From Clostridia bacterium (GTDB lineage: Bacteria > Bacillota > Clostridia > Christensenellales > Borkfalkiaceae), in assembly GCA_017504795.1 (NCBI GenBank), contig JAFVQM010000036.1:16951-80950 (forward strand): a stretch of DNA of 64,000 nucleotides, written 5' to 3'. Positions 59,926-64,000 of the stretch are shown here, piece after piece (the first letter of the stretch is position 1; the number at the start of each line of letters is the position of its first letter). Below the pieces are notes generated by a model. It worked only from the letters and a program-made list of their open reading frames with translations, did not search any database and was not told where the DNA came from. The position numbers were made by a program, and so were the translations under genes.

Positions 59926-60852
59926 TTATTCTCCTAAATTAAGTCCGTAAGTTTCATCTAAGCCGAGCGCCACGTTCATATTTTGAACAGCCGCACCCGA
60001 CGCGCCCTTTCCAAGATTATCAAACCTTGAAACGAGTGTAATTCTATCGTCGTTACCGAAAACCGAAATCTTCATATCGTCACGCCCGCTGAGTGAGTTA
60101 GACGTTAAAAACCCGTTTTCGCTTTCATCTTCGTAATAAACTACTTTACCCGTATATAAATTTTTGTAAATTTCTATAACTTCTTTTACCGAACACTTTA
60201 AGTCGCTAGCGTGAAGTGGAACGGTTACTTGCATACCGCAAGCGTAGTCGCACACTATCGGCATAAATACGGGCGCGTAGTTAAGGTTGCATACCTTTTG
60301 AATTTCGGGTAAGTGCTTGTGTGACTGCGAAAGGCTATAAAGCCTTGGCGCGTCAAACGAAATAGGTCTATTACTATCTTCGTATTCGGCTATCATTTTT
60401 TTACCGCCACCCGAGTAGCCCGTTAGCGAATATGCCGAAAGTTTAGCACTGCTATCTAAAACGCCCTTTTCAATAAGTGGCGCAATAAGTGATATAAAAC
60501 CGCTTGCGTGACAGCCGGGGTTAGCAATAAATTTTGAGTTTTTAATCTTTTCGCGGTAGCCACTTAGTTCGGGGAAACCGTAGGCAAACTTATCGCTAGT
60601 TCTATGCGCGGTAGACGTATCTATCACGATAACCTTATCGTTTTCTACTAGCGATACCGATTCGCGAGCCGCATCGTCAGGCAAACATAAAAAGCAAACG
60701 TCGGCTTCATTTATTGCTGTTTTGCGTGCCCCAACGTCTTTTCTAAGTTCATCGGGTAGGGTGATAAGCGATATATCACTGCGATTTGATAGCCTATCAA
60801 ATATTTTAAGCCCGGTAGTTCCCGCGCTACCGTCTATAAAAACGTTAATCAT
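59926..60852 (-). CDS. argC: N-acetyl-gamma-glutamyl-phosphate reductase, short type
   Basis: This 308 aa enzyme has the type 2 form: NADP site FIDGSAGTTGLKIFDRL at the very N-terminus, LCLPDDAARES, and the catalytic cysteine in NPGCHASGF (about residue 114), with LTGYSGGGKKM and HKHLPEIQ further on. It reduces N-acetylglutamyl phosphate to the semialdehyde. It overlaps argH by 8 bases. Confidence 0.95.
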   Translation of the reverse strand: MINVFIDGSAGTTGLKIFDRLSNRSDISLITLPDELRKDVGARKTAINEADVCFLCLPDDAARESVSLVENDKVIVIDTSTAHRTSDKFAYGFPELSGYREKIKNSKFIANPGCHASGFISLIAPLIEKGVLDSSAKLSAYSLTGYSGGGKKMIAEYEDSNRPISFDAPRLYSLSQSHKHLPEIQKVCNLNYAPVFMPIVCDYACGMQVTVPLHASDLKCSVKEVIEIYKNLYTGKVVYYEDESENGFLTSNSLSGRDDMKISVFGNDDRITLVSRFDNLGKGASGAAVQNMNVALGLDETYGLNLGE

Positions 60853-62221
60853 TTATAAATTCCTTTACGTATTCAATTTGGCTTATTACCGACTTAACGC
60901 TCGTGCCACCTTTTGATATGCGCTTTTCAACGCAAGTTAATAGGTCGATTTCTTTATATAAGTCACTGTCGAATAAGTCGCTATGTTTTTTGTATTCTTC
61001 AAGCGGAAGTTTTTCTAGCACTGTATTTTTATCGATACACTCGGATACTATCGTTCCCGAAATTTTGTAAGCCGACCTAAACGGCATACCTTTTTTAACT
61101 AAATAGTCTGCAAGGTCAGTAGCGTTGATAAAGCCTTTTTGCGCTGCAAGTAACATATTTTCAGGTATTGCTTTCATCTTTTCAAGCATAGGTGCTAAAA
61201 CTTGCAAGCAGGCTTTAACCGTGTCGCACGCGTCGAATAGGCACTCTTTATCTTCTTGCATATCTTTGTTGTACGCTAGCGGTAAGCCTTTAAGCGTGGT
61301 AAGTATTGCGGTTAAGTCACCGTACACGCGCCCCGTCTTTCCGCGGATAAGTTCCGCCATATCGGGGTTCTTTTTTTGTGGCATAATAGAAGAGCCCGTA
61401 GTAAAGTCGCTTGAAAGTTCAATAAACTTAAATTCCCAACTAGACCAAAGAATAAGTTCTTCCGAAAGCCTTGATAAATGCATCATAAGTATCGAACACG
61501 CCGATATAAAGTCAACGGTGAAATCTCTATCAGAAACCCCGTCTAAACTGTTTTTACAAACTTCGCTAAAACCAAGTTGAGTTGCTTCAAAGTCACGATC
61601 GGTATTATAAGTAGTACCAGCGAGAGCGCAACTACCTATCGGGCAAACGTCAGCCGATTGATAGGCGCTATCAAACCTTTTAATATCGCGAAGTAGCATC
61701 ATAGCGTACGCCATTAAGTGATGCCCAAACGTTATAGGCTGAGCGCGTTGAAGGTGAGTGTATCCCGGCATAATCGTTGCCGAGTGTTTTTCGGCTTGAT
61801 AAACTAGCGAACGCAAAACGTCTTTAATAAGATCTTTAATTTCACTCGCGCGGTTTTTACAATACATTCTAAAATCAAGCGCAACTTGGTCGTTACGGCT
61901 ACGCGCGGTATGAAGTTTTTTACCCGTTTCGCCAACCCTTTCAGTAAGTACTTGTTCTACGAACATATGTATATCTTCCGCGGATAAATCGATTTCAAGT
62001 TTACCGCTAGATAAATCTTCAAGAATTCCTGAAAGCCCGTCAATAAGGCAGTCTTTTTCGCTATTTGAAATTATTCCTTGCTTTGCAAGCATCATAGCGT
62101 GCGCGATACTACCTTCGATATCTTCTTTGAACATTTTACTGTCAAACGAGATAGACGAGTTAAAGTCATCCGCTATTTTACTGGTAACGCCGTCGGTTAC
62201 GCCAGTCCACATTTTAGCCAT
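60845..62221 (-). CDS. argH: Argininosuccinate lyase
   Basis: This 458 aa fumarase-superfamily enzyme has N-terminal MWTGVTDGVTSKIADDFNSSI, HTARSRNDQVA, and the mobile signature loop GSSIMPQKKNPD (about residues 278-289). It splits argininosuccinate into arginine and fumarate. It follows argG after a 274-base gap that holds a long inverted repeat, and begins the tightly packed argHCJBDF part. Confidence 0.96.
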   Translation of the reverse strand: MAKMWTGVTDGVTSKIADDFNSSISFDSKMFKEDIEGSIAHAMMLAKQGIISNSEKDCLIDGLSGILEDLSSGKLEIDLSAEDIHMFVEQVLTERVGETGKKLHTARSRNDQVALDFRMYCKNRASEIKDLIKDVLRSLVYQAEKHSATIMPGYTHLQRAQPITFGHHLMAYAMMLLRDIKRFDSAYQSADVCPIGSCALAGTTYNTDRDFEATQLGFSEVCKNSLDGVSDRDFTVDFISACSILMMHLSRLSEELILWSSWEFKFIELSSDFTTGSSIMPQKKNPDMAELIRGKTGRVYGDLTAILTTLKGLPLAYNKDMQEDKECLFDACDTVKACLQVLAPMLEKMKAIPENMLLAAQKGFINATDLADYLVKKGMPFRSAYKISGTIVSECIDKNTVLEKLPLEEYKKHSDLFDSDLYKEIDLLTCVEKRISKGGTSVKSVISQIEYVKEFIND

Positions 62222-62233
62222 AATTTATCCTTT

Positions 62234-62404
62234 GTCTATACTTCAATATTATTTCGTTTTTTGACGGCAAAACCCTACAAAATACTTTGTGTTTTGTTCG
62301 GTTACAGACCGCACGGGTATGCGCCCTCACAATTACACGCGTCTTTTTTGCGTTTTACTCGTCAAATCTCTAACGCTAAACGAAATTATATTTTCAGTAT
62401 AGAC
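62234..62404. repeat. 171-base element with 27-base terminal inverted repeats
   Basis: The left end GTCTATACTTCAATATTATT then TCGTTT (62234 on) matches the reverse complement of the right end (to 62404) at about 23 of 27 positions. Inside, TTTGACG recurs on both arms, and the centre has small stems (ACAAAA/TTTTGT; GCACGGG/CGCCC region). It lies between argG and argH. It looks like a non-autonomous terminal-repeat element or a large RNA hairpin; there is no coding frame. Confidence 0.6.
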
Positions 62405-62459
62405 TTATTATTTTTTTTTCAATTTATACAAAAAATTTAACGTTTTATAAAAGCACAAT

Positions 62460-62483
62460 TCCTGTCTAACTGAGTAGACAGGA
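62460..62483. other. Perfect 9-bp hairpin after argG
   Basis: TCCTGTCTA (62460-62468) and TAGACAGGA (62475-62483) flank a 6-base loop 12 bases beyond the argG stop. The following minus-strand sequence is not a clean T-run, so it may be a partial terminator or a stability element between argG and argH. Confidence 0.55.
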
Positions 62484-62495
62484 GTGTGATAGTTA

Positions 62496-63725
62496 TTACT
62501 TTTTGTTAAGTTTGCCTTGATTAACCATTGCTTGAACTTTAATAGGAAGACCGAAAAGTTCAATAAAGCCACCGGCATCCGCTTGGTTGTAATCACTTTC
62601 GCCAAACGTTGCGATTTCTTCGCTGTAAAGAGAGTTTTCACTCCAAACGCCAGCGTTAATCATATTGCCTTTATAAAGTTTAAGTCTAACTTTACCGGTA
62701 ACGGTTTCTTGCGTTTTGTCAACGAAAGCCGAAAGCGCTTCTCTAAGCGGAGTAAACCATTGACCGTTATATACGAGTTCGCCAAAAGTGATAGCGAGTT
62801 TTTGTTTTTCGTGCATGGTGTACTTGTCAAGACATAAGGTTTCAAGTACGCTGTGCGCCTTGTAAAGTATTGCGCCACCCGGAGTTTCGTAAACGCCACG
62901 GCATTTCATACCAACAAGTCTGTTTTCTACGATATCAAGTATACCTATACCGTTTTTACCGCCGAGTTCGTTGAGTTTTAAGATGATGTTTTTAGCGCTC
63001 ATTTTTTCGCCGTCAATAGCAACGGGAACGCCCTTTTCAAAATCAAGTTCAACGTAGGTAGGAACGTCAGGCGCGTTGATAGGCGATACGCCCATTTCTA
63101 AAAAGCCCTTCTTTTCGTAGGTGGGTTCGTTGCCCGTATCTTCAAGGTCTAAACCTTCGTGAGATAAGTGCCATAAGTTTTTGTCTTTTGAGTAGTTGGT
63201 TTCTCTATTGATTTTAAGTGGAACGTCGTGCGCCTCAGCGTAGTCGATTTCTTCTTCACGCGATTTAATAGTCCATTCTCTCCAAGGTGCAATAATAGGC
63301 ATATCGGGTGCGAACGCCTTAATAGCAAGTTCAAAACGAACTTGGTCGTTACCTTTACCCGTGCAACCGTGAGCGATAGCGTCAGCACCTTCTTTGAGAG
63401 CAACTTCTACAAGCGCTTTTGCTATGCAGGGGCGAGCGTGGCTAGTACCAAGTAAATATTCTTCGTAGGTAGCGCCTGCCTTCATAGTGGGGATAATGTA
63501 GTTATCAACGTAATCGTCGGTAAGGTCTAAGCAGTAAAGTTTAGACGCGCCCGTTTTAAGCGCCTTTTCTTCTAACCCGTCAAGTTCGTCGGCTTGACCA
63601 ACGTTGCCTGCAACTGCGATAACTTCACAGTTGTTGTAATTTTCTTTAAGCCAGGGGATAATGATAGAAGTGTCAAGACCGCCCGAGTATGCAAGTACTA
63701 CTTTTTTGATTTGTGATTTATCCAT
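62496..63725 (-). CDS. argG: Argininosuccinate synthase
   Basis: At 409 aa with ATG 63725, chosen because TTGGAGGCG lies upstream; the open frame starts earlier (63746) without support. The ATP loop is [16 protein letters not shown] (residues about 8-23); citrulline/aspartate-binding segments [14 protein letters not shown] and [19 protein letters not shown] follow. It joins citrulline and aspartate using ATP. It is the promoter-proximal gene of the arginine cluster. Confidence 0.96.
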   Translation of the reverse strand: MDKSQIKKVVLAYSGGLDTSIIIPWLKENYNNCEVIAVAGNVGQADELDGLEEKALKTGASKLYCLDLTDDYVDNYIIPTMKAGATYEEYLLGTSHARPCIAKALVEVALKEGADAIAHGCTGKGNDQVRFELAIKAFAPDMPIIAPWREWTIKSREEEIDYAEAHDVPLKINRETNYSKDKNLWHLSHEGLDLEDTGNEPTYEKKGFLEMGVSPINAPDVPTYVELDFEKGVPVAIDGEKMSAKNIILKLNELGGKNGIGILDIVENRLVGMKCRGVYETPGGAILYKAHSVLETLCLDKYTMHEKQKLAITFGELVYNGQWFTPLREALSAFVDKTQETVTGKVRLKLYKGNMINAGVWSENSLYSEEIATFGESDYNQADAGGFIELFGLPIKVQAMVNQGKLNKK

Positions 63726-63767
63726 TTTTAACGCCTCCAAAAGCATTTTGTTTTTTTCAATATCTCA

Positions 63768-63796
63768 ATTATATTCAACTGCAATATGATTGTCAA
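63768..63796 (-). promoter_or_regulatory. Sigma-A promoter of argG
   Basis: On the minus strand TTGACA (complement of 63791-63796) and TATAAT (complement of 63768-63773) have a 17-base spacer, an ideal promoter. Confidence 0.8.
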
Positions 63797-63799
63797 CTA

Positions 63800-63920
63800 A
63801 AATAATGCATATTTTTTGAAAAAATTAAAATATTTTTATCAAATATTGCATAAATATTGTATAATATGAATAATTGCATAATTTTATGCATAAATTTATA
63901 CAAAAGCCAAAATTTTGCAT
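63800..63920 (-). promoter_or_regulatory. Palindromic TGCAT-rich region upstream of argG, candidate ArgR sites
   Basis: Several TGCAT/ATGCA half-sites occur in A/T-rich DNA: ATGCAT (63806-63811), TGCATAAATATTG (from 63847), the palindrome TGCATAATTTTATGCA (63875-63890), and TTTGCATAG (from 63914). ARG boxes are A/T-rich imperfect palindromes with TGnAT arms, so ArgR is the natural candidate, but the half-site spacing is wider than the usual box. Confidence 0.45.
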
Positions 63921-63963
63921 AGTTTTTATTAACTGAAAGTTTGTATATAATAATAATCTAAAT

Positions 63964-63991
63964 AAAAAAGCCCTTGCAAAGGAGCAAGGGA
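63964..63991 (-). terminator. Terminator of a minus-strand gene beyond the window
   Basis: CCCTTGC (63971-63977) and GCAAGGG (63984-63990) pair; on the minus strand CTTTTTTATT follows, so a gene upstream of argG on this strand ends just outside. Confidence 0.75.
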
Positions 63992-64000
63992 TTAAAGGGC

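Noticed and set aside
1-64000. tRNA or rRNA genes, CRISPR arrays, insertion sequences with transposase, prophage
   Set aside because: None seen on either strand; the only mobile-looking items are the island at 13-17 kb and the three inverted-repeat elements.

Overview
This 64 kb window looks like the chromosome of an anaerobic, spore-forming member of the Clostridia (Bacillota), probably an uncultured gut-type lineage; I cannot place it below class. The reasons are SpoIIID, a CwlD-type spore-cortex amidase and a SigH-like sigma factor, a Re-citrate synthase operon, type III glutamine synthetase, and AGGAGG-type ribosome sites with short hairpin terminators throughout. Coding density is high and no tRNA, rRNA or CRISPR array was seen.

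Layout. 0-6 kb (+): the tail of an EF-G-like GTPase, a PfkB-type sugar-phosphate kinase, an HD-domain protein, a YihY-like membrane protein and an ACT/DUF711 pair. 6.1-7.5 kb (-): three small four-helix membrane proteins. 7.6-13.1 kb (+): spoIIID, then an oxidative half-TCA operon (Re-citrate synthase, a broken GntR regulator gene, aconitase, NADP-isocitrate dehydrogenase) making 2-oxoglutarate for glutamate. 13.2-17.1 kb (+): an A/T-rich five-gene accessory island of unknown function. 17.2-21.7 kb (-): serC-serA and glnN. 21.8-28.6 kb (+): cwlD, mrnC, rlmB, a sigma factor, dnaX, ybaB, recR, a pseudouridine synthase and an AEC carrier. 28.6-31 kb: a large leucine-rich-repeat membrane protein. 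31-35.9 kb: dnaA and mnmG (-) divergent from recF (+). 35.9-41.9 kb (-): malQ, a PHP-domain protein, an ABC exporter, and an M81 peptidase that ends the next operon. 41.9-46.7 kb (-): a GlpA/GlpB-like oxidoreductase set with DUF1667, plus DeoR and AraC regulators. 46.8-55.6 kb: a GH4 glycosidase, an MFS carrier, GNAT, RidA, a hydrolase, a ZIP carrier, Rpe, a SIS-domain protein, YjbQ and a cation exchanger. 55.7-63.7 kb (-): a complete argG-argH-argC-argJ-argB-argD-argF cluster, fed by the glutamate branch at 8-13 kb and by glnN.

The most unusual part is the 13.2-17.1 kb island. It encodes a small unknown protein, a PD-(D/E)XK nuclease-like protein, a second small unknown protein, a beta-CASP metallo-beta-lactamase-fold nuclease, and a shrunken relative of bacterial DNA polymerase III alpha. 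The last has lost two of three catalytic aspartates, and its final segment (the SHxxxYA fingers motif) lies in another frame behind an A7 run. The island is bounded by inverted copies of a terminator-like sequence. Other points: substituted base-reading residues in DnaA, a nonsense codon in the regulator of the citrate operon, three long imperfect inverted-repeat elements after or between genes, and two probable leaderless transcripts.
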